This document shows, piece by piece, positions 34,670 through 45,757 of a stretch of 64,000 bases of DNA. Position numbers and translations under genes: made by a program. Location of the stretch: NCBI RefSeq assembly GCF_000226095.1, contig NC_016473.1, forward strand, positions 3,534,001 to 3,598,000, given 5' to 3'. A model generated the notes under the pieces. That model was not told the origin of the DNA. It worked only from the letters and a program-made list of their open reading frames with translations, and made no database searches. Each line of letters opens with the position of its first letter. The stretch's first letter is position 1. Source of the DNA: Thermothelomyces thermophilus ATCC 42464 (Eukaryota; Ascomycota; Sordariomycetes; Sordariales; Chaetomiaceae).

Positions 34670-35737
34670 GACTGTCGACGAAGTTTCCGGGAAGCGGGTG
34701 TCGGGGCCGCTGGTGGTCGTGATGAGGGTGTGGTTCCGCGGCGGGCAGGGACGAGAAGGTGGGGGGGAAAACCACCACCAACAAGGAAGTACCGCGCAGT
34801 TTGGAGGGGTAACGTTAAAAGTGGTGGAAACTGAAGGGGCAAAATGTGGTCTGTTACAGCCAAACTTGCGACAAGGGTGAGCCACAATTTCAATGCAAAC
34901 TTTGGGGGATCAAGCGAAAGGAAGCTACGAAATCGGCAAGGAAGCTCCGAACGTGACGGGGAGGAGCATTGCCCACATGGAAATGCGAGGTATGCGCTGG
35001 GTCGGGCGTTTATGTCTGAGTCTCGCTCCGTGTTTCTCCCGCAGGGCCCGAATTCCGTGCATGCAACCAATAAACGCCCCGAAAGAGCAGAATCTCGCCG
35101 TTTCGAGCAGGCAGCTCAGCATTCAAGCCATAACAGTTAGGAAACGCCTAACGATGATCATGCCGCTACGCACCGCGTAATGGACGGCCTTACTGACGAC
35201 AAGCGGAGGCAAGTGCCTGGGAGCTCTTGGTCATTTTCTATTGGAGATACACGAGGGCATCTTTTCTAACAGGACCGAGACTCTGTCGGGCTAGTTAACC
35301 AATCGAGTGCTGGTACGAAGTATTCTGGTTCATGAGCGGTGGCCAGAAGGGTACCTAGGTGTATGCCATAAGTGTGATCCATACGTACCGTACATGTCAT
35401 CTGGAATCCACAGCTCCAGATTCTTCGGAGTACCTGCTGAGGCTTCTTTGCATCACTCTGGACCCACTACACGTAAGTGATCCGTGCGCTGTTGGCGTGT
35501 CGCTCTGCCGCCTACACTAAGCGCTGTCAAGGCTACCCAGCTCGCCTCAAGCTTGCACTGGCCACTCCATCACACCTCAACCAACAAGCGCCCATCCGCC
35601 GTTGGCATCCACGTCCGCGGGTCATCGCATCCCACAGAGGGAATATAGTGAAGCGCACTCTCTGTGCGGTTTATTTTCTTTACATTCCAACCGGACAGTC
35701 AAAGTTATCGCTCCGACCGGGGCCGCAGACCGGCACC
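34670..35737. promoter_or_regulatory. divergent upstream region of UBC1 and RPT2
   Basis: 1.07 kb between two divergent proteasome-system genes. I did not find a clear match to the yeast PACE element GGTGGCAAA. No other gene seen. Confidence 0.4.
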
Positions 35738-37322
35738 ATGGTACGATCACCGGGGCACTTGAGCGTTGTTTGGCAGGTTCTGACAAGGTTCGCAGGGTCA
35801 GAATCAATCAGGCATGGGCGGTGGCATGGGCGGGGGCAAGGATGGCCGGGATGACAAGGACAAAAAGGTTCGGATGGTTAAGTCTCTGAATGGCCGACTC
35901 TCGTCAATCGAGTCGCCGCCACCCAAGGCATTGCTGACCAGCCTCGTCGCCACCAGAAGGACAAGCCCAAGTATGAGCCGCCGCCGAGACCTACCACGCG
36001 CATCGGCCGCAAGAAGAAGAAGGCTGGCGGTAGTAGCGCAGCTGCGAAGTTACCTCCTGTCTACCCGACGAGCCGATGTAAGCTCCGGCTGCTACGCATG
36101 CAGCGCATCCACGACCACCTTCTTCTTGAGGAGGAATACGTCGAGAACCAGGAACGGCTTCGGAAGGCGAAGGCTGCCAAGGACGACGCCGCGCCAGCTT
36201 CGGAATTGGAGTCCTCCGACCGGATGGCCGACGAGCGCAGCCGCGTCGATGACATGCGGGGCAGCCCCATGGGAGTCGGCACGCTGGAGGAGATGATCGA
36301 CGACGACCACGCCATTGTCTCTAGCACAACTGGCCCGGAGTACTATGTCAGCATCATGAGCTTCGTTGACAAGGACCTGCTCGAGCCTGGCGCTAGCGTG
36401 TTGCTGCATCACAAAACAGTCAGCATTGTTGGCGTGCTTACGGACGACACAGATCCTCTTGTGAGCGTCATGAAGCTCGAGAAGGCGCCTACTGAGTCCT
36501 ATGCCGATATTGGTGGTTTGGAGCAACAGATCCAAGAGGTTCGGGAATCGGTCGAGCTGCCTCTGCTCCACCCTGAGCTCTACGAAGAGATGGGTATCAA
36601 ACCGCCCAAGGGCGTCATCCTCTACGGTGCACCTGGTACCGGAAAGACTCTCCTGGCCAAAGCTGTGGCCAACCAGACTTCGGCCACATTTTTGCGCATC
36701 GTCGGAAGTGAGCTCATTCAGAAGTACCTCGGTGATGGTCCCCGGTTGGTTCGCCAGTTATTCCAGGTAGGCTCCGCACAGCTGCTTGCAATGATTCCCT
36801 TCTAATGTCGTCCAGGTTGCCGCTGAGAACGCGCCATCCATCGTCTTCATTGACGAAATCGACGCGATCGGTACAAAGAGATACGATTCCACATCAGGCG
36901 GTGAGCGTGAAGTCCAGCGGACCATGCTGGAACTCCTCAACCAGCTGGACGGCTTCGACGACCGTGGCGACGTCAAGGTCATCATGGCCACCAATAAGAT
37001 CGAGACCCTTGATCCTGCGCTTATCCGGCCAGGCCGTATTGACCGCAAGATTCTATTCGAGAACCCGGATCAGAACACCAAGCGCAAGATCTTTGCCTTG
37101 CACACGAGCAAAATGTCGCTCAACGAGGACGTTGACCTGGAGGAATTCATTGCTCAAAAGGATGATTTGTCCGGAGCCGATATCAAGGCAATTTGCTCTG
37201 AGGCGGGTCTCATGGCTCTCCGGGAGCGCCGCATGCGTGTGCAGATGGCCGACTTCCGCGCGGCTCGTGAGCGCGTGTTGCGCACAAAACAGGAGGGCGA
37301 ACCAGAGGGTTTGTATTTGTAA
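35738..37322 (+). CDS. rpt2: 26S proteasome regulatory ATPase RPT2
   Basis: AAA+ subunit of the 19S base that opens the 20S gate. Exons: 35738-35740 (the ATG alone), 35796-35867, 35957-36766 and 36816-37322, giving about 463 aa. The spliced start [18 protein letters not shown] matches the myristoylated Rpt2 N-terminus; Gly2 is the first codon of exon 2. The second intron acceptor precedes [18 protein letters not shown]. Then come the OB region, Walker A GAPGTGKT, Walker [13 protein letters not shown], sensor-like [19 protein letters not shown], and the C-terminal HbYX motif (GLYL) that docks into the 20S ring. All key residues are intact. Confidence 0.96.
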
Positions 37323-37516
37323 CAGCTGTGTACGACGGGGAGCCAGCGGCTTAAGCAGAGCAGCAGCAGGATGCAAATACAGAATAGACAAGCGAAGTTG
37401 GCATGCCCACTGCATTGGCAAAGTAATTGGGATCCGTTTGTTGCCATGCTTTGGGTTTTCTTGATGGTGACGTTCCACGTCTAAATACCACAAACCCTAC
37501 GGGAAGGTTACTCATG

Positions 37517-37541
37517 TTTTTTTTTTTTTTTAAAAAAAAAA
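37517..37541. repeat. T15-A10 homopolymer junction
   Basis: A run of 15 T followed directly by 10 A, able to fold on itself, in the 3' flank of RPT2. Confidence 0.8.
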
Positions 37542-37642
37542 GAAACAAATCTAATAGTCAGTGGACAAAATGAATAGTTTCTGGTTAAACGCAGGATAAG
37601 CACCTCATGCCCGTCAGGATAATCTGGGAGAAGAAAAATGAC

Positions 37643-37746
37643 TGGGAACTGTGAGGCTCGAACTCACGACCTCAGGATTTCTGGGTGTAAGCACCCAGTC
37701 ATACAAACGTATGAGACCTGCGCTCTTCCAACTGAGCCAAGCTCCC
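37643..37746 (-). tRNA. tRNA-Met (CAT), elongator type, with intron
   Basis: Read on the minus strand from 37746. The acceptor stem GGGAGCT pairs with AGTTCCC, and the D arm contains GGCTCAGTTGGAAGAGC. The anticodon arm CAGGT-CTCATA/A-TCCTG carries the CAT anticodon with the U31-U39 mismatch also seen in yeast elongator tRNA-Met. The T arm is GTGAGTTCGAGCCTCAC, with A as discriminator. A 31-nt intron lies at 37679-37709, directly after position 37, and forms its own hairpin (CTGGGTG..CACCCAG). A TTTTT terminator follows immediately at 37638-37634 on the minus strand. CAT also fits initiator tRNA, but the intron and the stems argue for elongator. Confidence 0.93.
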
Positions 37747-39273
37747 TTTTTATTCGCTACGAGGACGATAAAGTAACCTATGCGATACCCTTAGTCCAGG
37801 ATCAGCAACACCTTCACCATCACCCAACCTAGGTTCTTTGGGGGATCACGAACAAACGATGACTGGCCGCATGTAGCTTTTCTTCACTATTAATTCTATA
37901 CCTTCTAAACCTTTTTCTAAATTAGCTAGGGGTTAGACGTTTACCATCTATTGCAAATGCCAGGGTTTATTAGCATAGGCAACCTGCTAGTCTTAGTTTG
38001 TAAACTAATGCTATAACAAGAGTATACTGTCTCCAGGTATAGTGAACTCACCCTTCCATTTCACGGCGGCCGTGAAGTGCCCCCACAATATATCACTACG
38101 TGGTAGTTTCCCTAGCTGCTAATAGGTAGCTGAGGTTATCTACAGGTCCTTAGGATAGGTATCATCTGGTGGGCGGGTGTTGATCTAGAACGTGAAAGAG
38201 CTAGGTATAGAAAGGCAGGGTTAGGATATGTGATTATTCCTTGTTTGACTCTAGATGCACAAATATTTTGAATACCTGGGCGAAGATATGTGATGAGTCA
38301 AGATTAGGAACATGATCTCCGTCGAAGTGCAAGCAGACAGCTTGAGCGTTTCCACCATATCCATCTCCTTCACTTTTTGTTTTTCTTCGGTAATGACTCC
38401 TTTCCCACTACACACAGGACGGTAGATGCTGCAGCACCTCAACCGCCCTCACACCGAGAGTGGATCTCGTCCTCCACTCCGCCTCTGCCGCCTTCTTCGT
38501 CTCCTCCACCTGCAGAATTTGCGTGCAGAGTGACTGGTCTGCGAGGCTGCGAAATTGGTGGGGTTTGATGGTTGTGTCGATGCACCAGGCTGCAAGCAGT
38601 AAGGACGCCCGTCCCTCGCGTGATTGTCGATGTCACCCTCCGCACCCCTCTGCACAGCAGCGTCGTTCCAGGACCCTGGCGTCTTGAAAAGCTGTGCTGA
38701 CCACGCAGCGCGGTGGGGTTGTACAGTTCGAGTGCCAACCCAGACGAGAGGCATGCAACTCATGTGCTTGCACTTTGCTCGGTGGATAAATACCTCGCGT
38801 TCATCCAAGTCACTCCATGCCGACCAGGCAAATTCTCATCGCGATAAAACTCATTCAGTTTACCCGATACAATCTCATCAATAGCCATTTTCTCCCTCCA
38901 CAATGCAAGCCGAGACCTAAGGACTTGTGAACAGCTGCATCTTCAAGACGAAGGACAGCAGTCGCAAGGTCAAGATCAGTGACTGCCAGTCCACTACATA
39001 CATCAATTCTGGTTCCTACATCAAGCCAAGTGATGGGTGGGTTTATAAGCTGCTCCGACCTCAACAGGAGCGCGCTAACACAGGTCGTAGGTCTACCAGC
39101 AAATAGACGCCGTGTAACGTACGTAGAGGCAAAGCCCTTAACATCAGGGTTCGGTAACAGCATTCCTATACAGCATAGAGAGGGAAGGTGGAACAAGCAG
39201 GGTTGGAAGATTAGCAAATATTAAACTATATCTCTTGCTGAATTCGTCCCCTTGACCCCACCTATTTAAAGTA
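37747..39273. other. intergenic, decayed sequence
   Basis: 1.5 kb beside the tRNA with patchy AT-rich, TAG/CTA-rich sequence (about 37860-38260) that resembles RIP-worn repeat DNA. No terminal repeats or protein motifs were recognised. No gene supported. Confidence 0.4.
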
Positions 39274-40122
39274 TTATTCAAGAAACTGGAATGGCTTGGA
39301 ATCGTCGCCTAACCATATTCGAATCTCCTCCAATGCGTCGAGGTCATTTTGCGGAAGAGCGGTTTCGACTTGCTCATCGTACCACTCGTAAGTGCGACCA
39401 GCACCTTCCAGGCTCTCCCCTGCCCGCCTACAAGAGCCGAAATCAATGATAACCGCCTTGTCGCCGTCCAACATTATGTTACTTGGGTTGATATCGTTGT
39501 GAACTAAACCCAAGGCATGAAGATGCTTGATACCGCTCTCGATTCCGGCCAGCATACCGCTATAGTCCTTGCTTCTCTGACAGTCTGACCTAAATTTTCT
39601 CTTCATGAGACCGCGCGGGTTGACTTCTTGCATTAGGGTGCGCTGGTATCCCACAAAGCAAAGACCAGTTATTCTCCCGTCGGAAACCTGGCAGCCAAGG
39701 TACGTGGCAATGTTGGGGTGCGGATGTAGCTTCAGAAACTCGCAGACTGCAGCTTCGAGGAGAACGGACTCTGCGATCTGATTCGGCTGGGACCCTAGGC
39801 GAATTCGATCGTAGGATATCAGCCGAGGCTTCTTGATGTGACAATTTCGTGGCAGGGGCTCGGGTGCACGTGTAAAACCGAGCGGGAAGAGAGGGTTGTA
39901 GGCGGAGACGGGGATGAGGCCATCATTTTTGAGATGTTCGACTTTGACCTCCGAGGGCGACGAGTAGCGAGCTTTCAAAACTGCGTGGTGCAAGTCGCCG
40001 CCAGCTTTGTACACGAGGAGAGTGCCTGTAAATTCGAAAGATCCGTCGATTTTTTCGAAGGCTTCGTTCATCTCGAGCACGTCTATATGCTCACTCGGCG
40101 ATTGCGGGTGCGACGACGGCAT
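39274..40122 (-). CDS. small protein-kinase-like protein, fungal accessory type
   Basis: Intronless 282-aa kinase-fold protein. The catalytic loop is GLVHNDINPSNIMLDGDKAV (HND instead of HRD, catalytic Asp and Asn kept), followed by IIDFGSCRRAGE with an intact DFG. N-lobe motifs are hard to place: HAVLKARYSS may hold the ATP Lys, and AVCEFLKLHPHPNIATYLG is typical helix C to strand 4 sequence. The C-lobe is short and ends soon after the activation segment (DALEEIRIWLGDDSKPFQFL), as in fungal-specific kinase families that lack most of the substrate-binding lobe. It lies at the edge of the gene-poor zone. Function unknown. Confidence 0.78.
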   Translation of the reverse strand: MPSSHPQSPSEHIDVLEMNEAFEKIDGSFEFTGTLLVYKAGGDLHHAVLKARYSSPSEVKVEHLKNDGLIPVSAYNPLFPLGFTRAPEPLPRNCHIKKPRLISYDRIRLGSQPNQIAESVLLEAAVCEFLKLHPHPNIATYLGCQVSDGRITGLCFVGYQRTLMQEVNPRGLMKRKFRSDCQRSKDYSGMLAGIESGIKHLHALGLVHNDINPSNIMLDGDKAVIIDFGSCRRAGESLEGAGRTYEWYDEQVETALPQNDLDALEEIRIWLGDDSKPFQFLE

Positions 40123-43100
40123 CGTTTTTTGCTTCTATTCGCAGTTAATATCTTCAAATTGTACAGGCGGATGTGTGTATAATGATGCCGCCTACGGTTT
40201 GGAGCTATGGGGGCGAAGTACGGGCATTGAGGATGCTGCGTCCACGGAGGCGAAAGAGAGATTGAACAAAGAACGAGTGTGACCAAGGGACGCCCGCTGC
40301 TGTGTGTTACAGGACTCCGATTGGTGGACTGCGTTGGTCCTTTTTTGTTTTTTTATCACAACTTCCACCACTTCCCTTCGGTTATGTCCTCGTAACTTTC
40401 CTTTCCTCTCATTTGACGTGGATTGTATTCGAGGATGGCTCCTTATTCCTTATGAAGTGTACGGTACAGTATGATGGCTGTGATGTGGGAAGAAATTGGG
40501 CAACTTGAACATAACGCTAATAGTAACATCCAGACCCTCCGAGAAGCATCATGCAAGCCCTGTCTCCAACACCACATACTAGCAGGGAATTCCAGGCAGC
40601 TAAATGCAGATCCAGACTGGCATTCCTCATGTCCCGAGCACTTGGCCTAATGCCTTGTCAATCCTCTTTATGGAACGAAGTGCTGTTTGGTGCGGGGATA
40701 CCTTAATCGAGTACGCTATAGCCATCTCTCCAGGTTCGCGTTAATTAGAGATTGGCACTTGAAAAAGCCCTGTGTTTCTATCGGATACCGTCTAACTCTA
40801 ACCTCAAAGACTCGCAGCAGGGAATACACGTAGCAATGCCGGATTGAGAAGAGCCCATGGGCTCTTCTTATTCCAGTATCGTGCAGTCTTATTGGTTCCG
40901 TTTTGTCGCGAGTGCCAATACCACCGTCACATTGACAGAGCAGGCCATTGCAGTTGTGTGCGGCTATTGTTTACGGTCTGTGGTGATTGTCCGGGTTCCT
41001 CGTCCCTGTTTTCGCTGCAAGATCGCCAGAAGCCCATGCAAGAACCGCCTTGCGTCCTCCTATTTCTCAGTCCAGCCCGGCGTAAAGTAATGATCCCCAA
41101 TCGCTCCAGGTGCACTTCCCTACAAGTCACCTCTGTTGCCTTGTCTGCCTTGTCCGACTTCCCCATGTCGTGTTACACGTGCTTGCGGCATTGGTAAGAG
41201 TATTTGTTTCCCGTACGGCGGGGTGTGGACACTCATCTCGGATCCGACGGATTAGCGCCGTGTCGTTCGTTTTCTATAAGTAGTTCGTCTTTGATCGTAT
41301 CCCTGCAACATAGCGGCCGGTTGTAGTTGGCAGATACCTTCTCCGAGCGCGTCTCTCTCGAAAGTCCTTGCCACTCCTGTGTGATTTGCGTGAAAGCACG
41401 CATTATCTACTCTAGACGCCCTGGTGCTTGGCTACAAAAGTAGACATGATCTTATGTGTCCCTTGATCGCGGTGTCCACCAGAACGGTAGGTAATACTGC
41501 TCTTCCGAGTGGTAGGGAATTTGGGCTGACACCGCTCGCAGGTGTGTACTTGGAAGAAGACGTCATGTATGGGCAAGAATGGGACTTGCCAGTCGGAACT
41601 AGGTAGGGAACAAGAAGACAACTGCGGGAATTCCTGAATTTTTGCGACGAGATAAACGACTTTGTTGCAGACCAGCACAGGCTCTATAGCTAGGAAAGTA
41701 AGCCGCCCTATCTGGAGGACCACACACTCCCCGGTGTAGTGCCAACATACCCGAATCCCCGGTGCGTCAAACTTGTAGGGCCGGTTGGTATTGCGCGCCG
41801 TCAAGTAAAGATACCGCCGCCAGGGTCGACCTGCGCAAACCTGCCCTATGGTAGCTGTGTTGCGATTTGGTGCCCCGCCAACGACACGACTTGTGGAGGT
41901 GGATGGGGAAGAGGCTAATGCTATAGGCCGCTACGCCGAGTATCACGAAGCTCGGCGTTCGTTCCGCCAATATCAACGATGCCCTCTATAGTCGTCGTGG
42001 AGCAGACCAAACAACATTCCATCTTTTGATAGTGTTATATAGCGGCCAATCGACCTAATTGCTATCTCGTATGACCTGCTGGCCCTTCAGGACACAATAA
42101 GCAATATAAGTTACCACTTAGCGTTTGTAGTGCCGGCGAAGTCATAGGCGGCTATCACTCCGAGACGATATGTTGAGCGAGACCACACGTAGAATCTTAT
42201 TCGATCTATCGACACTATAGGAAACACGAGAAAAAAGCGAGATAAGCATGGAATCAGAGAGCATTACTGATAGCCCCGGGGAAACTATTGTCCGTATGTT
42301 GTGGCGTCAATACGTCCGTATATTCACCTTACTACGATACCATTCACTTAACTAAGCTTACCAGGGTGATCAATCACAATCTCGTGTTAACTAGCCCTAG
42401 CGACGTAGCTAGTTGGTAAGACACCATTAGAAGCCCTGTCTCGAGCGCAGGCTTGACCGCATGAACTTAACTCTGTACTATGTAAACCTGACTTAACGAG
42501 CATTTGATTTCCGAAATGTGGAGCGAGATGCTACCGGGAGTGAGTGAATGACGAATCATTCTTGCTTTTACCCGGCGGGTACACCTCCTCCGGGATAAAT
42601 AATCCTACTATGTAGTACGATATATGCCCTATAACTAACACAAATCAGAAAAGTAGCCAAGAAGTCTAGGTATAACCAACCTAATACAAATTTCTATAAT
42701 ACAGAAGTATCAATACCTAGTCTCCCCCCCTAGTTTTCAATTACCTTTGCAAGCTGTCAGGGCGTTAAAAACTTAGGGGGCACTACCCCCCACGCCTCCA
42801 AAACAGCTAGTCGAAGCCCTGTAAGGCTTAGGGATTGAACATCGTAGCCTTCATCCAGTGCGATACATTCTTAACAGGGTTCAAATCTGGGCTTCGAGCC
42901 GGCCACCGTAGGACCTAGATTCCTATACTCGAAAGGATATCCCTTGTTAACTTGGCTATCAACCTAGGGATTTTAGCTATAAGTACCTTCGTATAGAAAA
43001 TTATTAGGAGAATGACATAGCGTGATAATTATATAACTGGCTTGTAAAAAAAAGAAGAAAAGTAGGGTATATATCGTACTAGGATTCTTTATCCTAGAGG

Positions 43101-44418
43101 AGAGCAACGGTTGTAGTACCCGAAGCTACAAACGTACAGGGGTAGGCCAGGCGTGATTCTGTGGTGCTGCTGGCATTCTTACACTTACAGGATGGTAAGC
43201 GAATAGGTATTCCCGCCCTAAACAGGCCTGGGGTTTTCCGTCGATGATCTCCTTACGCTGCTCCCTACCCCGTTCCTGCCGTAGTTGATTATACAGGACA
43301 AAGGAGGCACATTACCTTACCAATACATTAGAACGAAACCATTGACTTTTGAACGCCGTAAGCGCTACAACCAGGCCCCCTATCTGGCAACCAAAACTGG
43401 CTCGATGCACCCGCGGACCTGGATAGTAAGCCGATACAGATCGTCATATCTCTATCGTGGAATAACCTCCGCGAACCAACATGCATTATCAACATCTTGA
43501 CGGCGTCACCTTTTACCGTCGGCATTGCCCTTACCGGCGGACTGCTTTACCCCATGAGAGGGCCCTCGGCTTGAGCAGCTAGGGGTAAAGCAATTGTGAG
43601 AAACATGTAGGAACAATCAGACGCGTCAAGAATGAGGCTTTTTTTTGAGGAGCTTGCAGGAACATACGGATGAACCTCTCTCCCCTATGGTAGGACAATT
43701 GGAAGCCCTGTCACGCAGGATGAAAGCGGGACAAGCGATATCACAGCCTGCAGAGTTGCAGGTATACCTGGAAACATGTAGGAACAATTAGACACTCGAA
43801 CAGAGCAGATATTGATGCGTGGTTCACGCAAGCAATATTCACGCAGGAGGGGCATTTTGCAAGCCAGACGGAGATGCATTGTGCAGGTGATAGTTTGGAA
43901 CAGGCTGCCTCGATCATTCACGATTCTGGTGACCCGACGTCCAATCAGTGGTAGGTATTGATGCGTCTTGCTCGGTGAACATCCCTTTATAGCAGCTGTT
44001 GGTGCTCTCTTTGTGCGGGGTAGCTGGTCGGGCGAGGTTGTGAAACGATAATTTGGTGGGGGCGCTACGGTTTCTGCGGTCTTGATGGTTGCGCCGATGC
44101 AGCAGTATTAGGCAGCTCTCACCGGTTGAACTGGCCGCCGCGACCCATGCGCATGTGCATCAGGCCGCACTCGTGTGAAGGATAGCTAAGTGCACCAGGA
44201 ACAGTGGGCTTCTAGGCAGCAAACTCCCCGCAAGCCAACGTGCCAAATGGTTGGCTAATATCCCCGCAAGACACATCGGTCGTCTAACCCTCCACCCTCC
44301 ATTATGCCCTCTACCAATCATGCCATCACAGAGCACCTTTGCACCCGGTTTGCATTTTCCGTTTCATTAGATGGCCATCATTCCAGTTTAGGCGCCAGCG
44401 GGGAAGCCAGGACGAAAT
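40123..44418. other. gene-poor, decayed intergenic zone
   Basis: 4.3 kb in which I can support no gene. It contains a perfect 22-bp palindrome at 40847-40868, a 23-bp direct repeat pair at 43600-43622 and 43771-43793, and the decamer GAAGCCCTGT at 42430, 42813 and 43702. From about 42.0 kb the sequence becomes TA-rich with RIP-like wear. Probably old repeat remnants of unknown family. Confidence 0.45.
43600..43793. repeat. short direct repeat pair
   Basis: Two 23-bp copies (43600-43622 and 43771-43793), one mismatch apart (C/T), sharing GAAACATGTAGGAACAAT. They lie 171 bp apart within worn intergenic DNA. Confidence 0.75.
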
Positions 44419-45276
44419 GTGAAAGTTGCTTTCATTCTCGTGCCAGGGGATGCCTATAAAGCTTATGAACATCACACATCAAGCACTCTCTCTGGTGACA
44501 AGCTTGCCACGCTTCCTGAACCACTCCCTCTCGCTCTCCTGCTGCGGACTTTGTCGTTGAGAAAATGGCAGCGTAAGGACATTCTATCTCTATTCCGATG
44601 GCTCAACGCTTACGATGATGACAGGGTAGCTTACAGCCCTGACGCCTACAACTCACTTCCAAGTCTTCGGGCCGCAAGCGGTCAGTTGAAGGAGTTGGAT
44701 GGCGAATCCGTCGTTTCTGGTCCGATCCGGCAACTTTTCGTGAGCCACGGCGTCCATAAGCGGTTCGGCGTCGTCTTGCTGCACAAGCACTTGGACATCG
44801 GGCCAACCGAGCGTCTGGTTGAGTACGGGCACACCTCAATCCCGTGGGAAGTCGGCGACACTACTAGCTACGTCATCGACAAATATGAAGGCACAATCTT
44901 CCCACGGTCGTTCCGGCTGATGGAAGGAAACTTTGTCCCTTACGAATTTGGGTACTTTCACGAAAGACCGCACCCGGTGTTTTTGGGGGAAAGGGATAGC
45001 CAGTTCCTCAAGGAGTTCGGTAGTTTTCTGGCAGAACATCAGCTTGATGGGGTCCTTGGCCTCCGTGACTTGGACCAACGTGATTCGAAGCTGAACGTCG
45101 AGGTGACTGAAGGCAAGGCCAATATCATGATGCCGCGAGGCAGTGTTCCGGAGAGCGAGCTCATTCCGGCGGTTTGGATCTTCGGACTTGACGACGACGA
45201 TAGGTGCCATTGCCGTGAGTACTGCTATAGAGACTCAAAGGGTAACCACACCGGCAGCGATCATGGCTGCGGTTAG
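44419..45276 (+). CDS. orphan hypothetical protein with Cys/His-rich tail
   Basis: I do not recognise this 285-codon frame. Its composition and codon use look like a real protein: a helical N-terminal part (LPLALLLRTLSLRKWQRKD), a middle block GVHKRFGVVLLHKHLDIGPT, a conserved-looking FVPYEFGYFHERPHPVFLGE, and a tail with Cys and His (CHCREYCYRDSKGNH, GSDHGCG) that could bind metal. The frame has no ATG at its start: it opens after a TAG at 44389 and the first candidate is GTG at 44419. A real start may lie in an upstream exon (YAG acceptors occur at 44370 and 44384), or the gene may be 5'-truncated. It is the last host-like gene before the TA-rich block. Confidence 0.55.
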   Translation: MKVAFILVPGDAYKAYEHHTSSTLSGDKLATLPEPLPLALLLRTLSLRKWQRKDILSLFRWLNAYDDDRVAYSPDAYNSLPSLRAASGQLKELDGESVVSGPIRQLFVSHGVHKRFGVVLLHKHLDIGPTERLVEYGHTSIPWEVGDTTSYVIDKYEGTIFPRSFRLMEGNFVPYEFGYFHERPHPVFLGERDSQFLKEFGSFLAEHQLDGVLGLRDLDQRDSKLNVEVTEGKANIMMPRGSVPESELIPAVWIFGLDDDDRCHCREYCYRDSKGNHTGSDHGCG

Positions 45277-45757
45277 GTCACTGGATGGTGATGTACCTAG
45301 ACAACGCTGGGCGGTCTTTGGTCCGTTTCTACTTAGGAGCAGATTGCGATGAAACGCTTGTTACTTAGAGTTGTACGGAATTTTAGATATTCCGATTGTA
45401 GACAGGGCTCGTGGTGCTTTGCCGGACCGGATTCGGGAATGCCGAGTGGTTCTTGGGTGTTGATGTTTACACTACTATGGTAGGGAGCGAAAGTTTTTCC
45501 CCCCTAACCAGGTACCGACAGGGGTTATCCCCAAAATCCCCTTAGGCCTCCGCCAGCCAATCGGTACACGGCTAGGGGAAGAAACTTACCCATACTCCGT
45601 ACTAACCAGTAGGTGCCCTCAGCGGCTTGTAGCACTAGTTAGGGTGTATATAGGTGGCCTGACCAAACCCCTTGTACTTGACCTGACTAAACCCTATGCT
45701 AAGCGAGCTTAAGCGAGCTCGCTTAAGCTGACCTGACCAATGTTCTAAAAAATAAGG
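45277..45757. other. transition into the TA-rich compartment
   Basis: Composition changes here from gene-like to TA-rich. It includes short repeats of GACCTGACYAA (45660-45740) and a perfect 24-bp palindrome at 45706-45729 centred on GAGCTC. Confidence 0.6.

Noticed and set aside
41412-41976. Minus-strand frames of 130 and 69 codons
   Set aside because: No domain, no splice logic linking them, and located in worn intergenic DNA.
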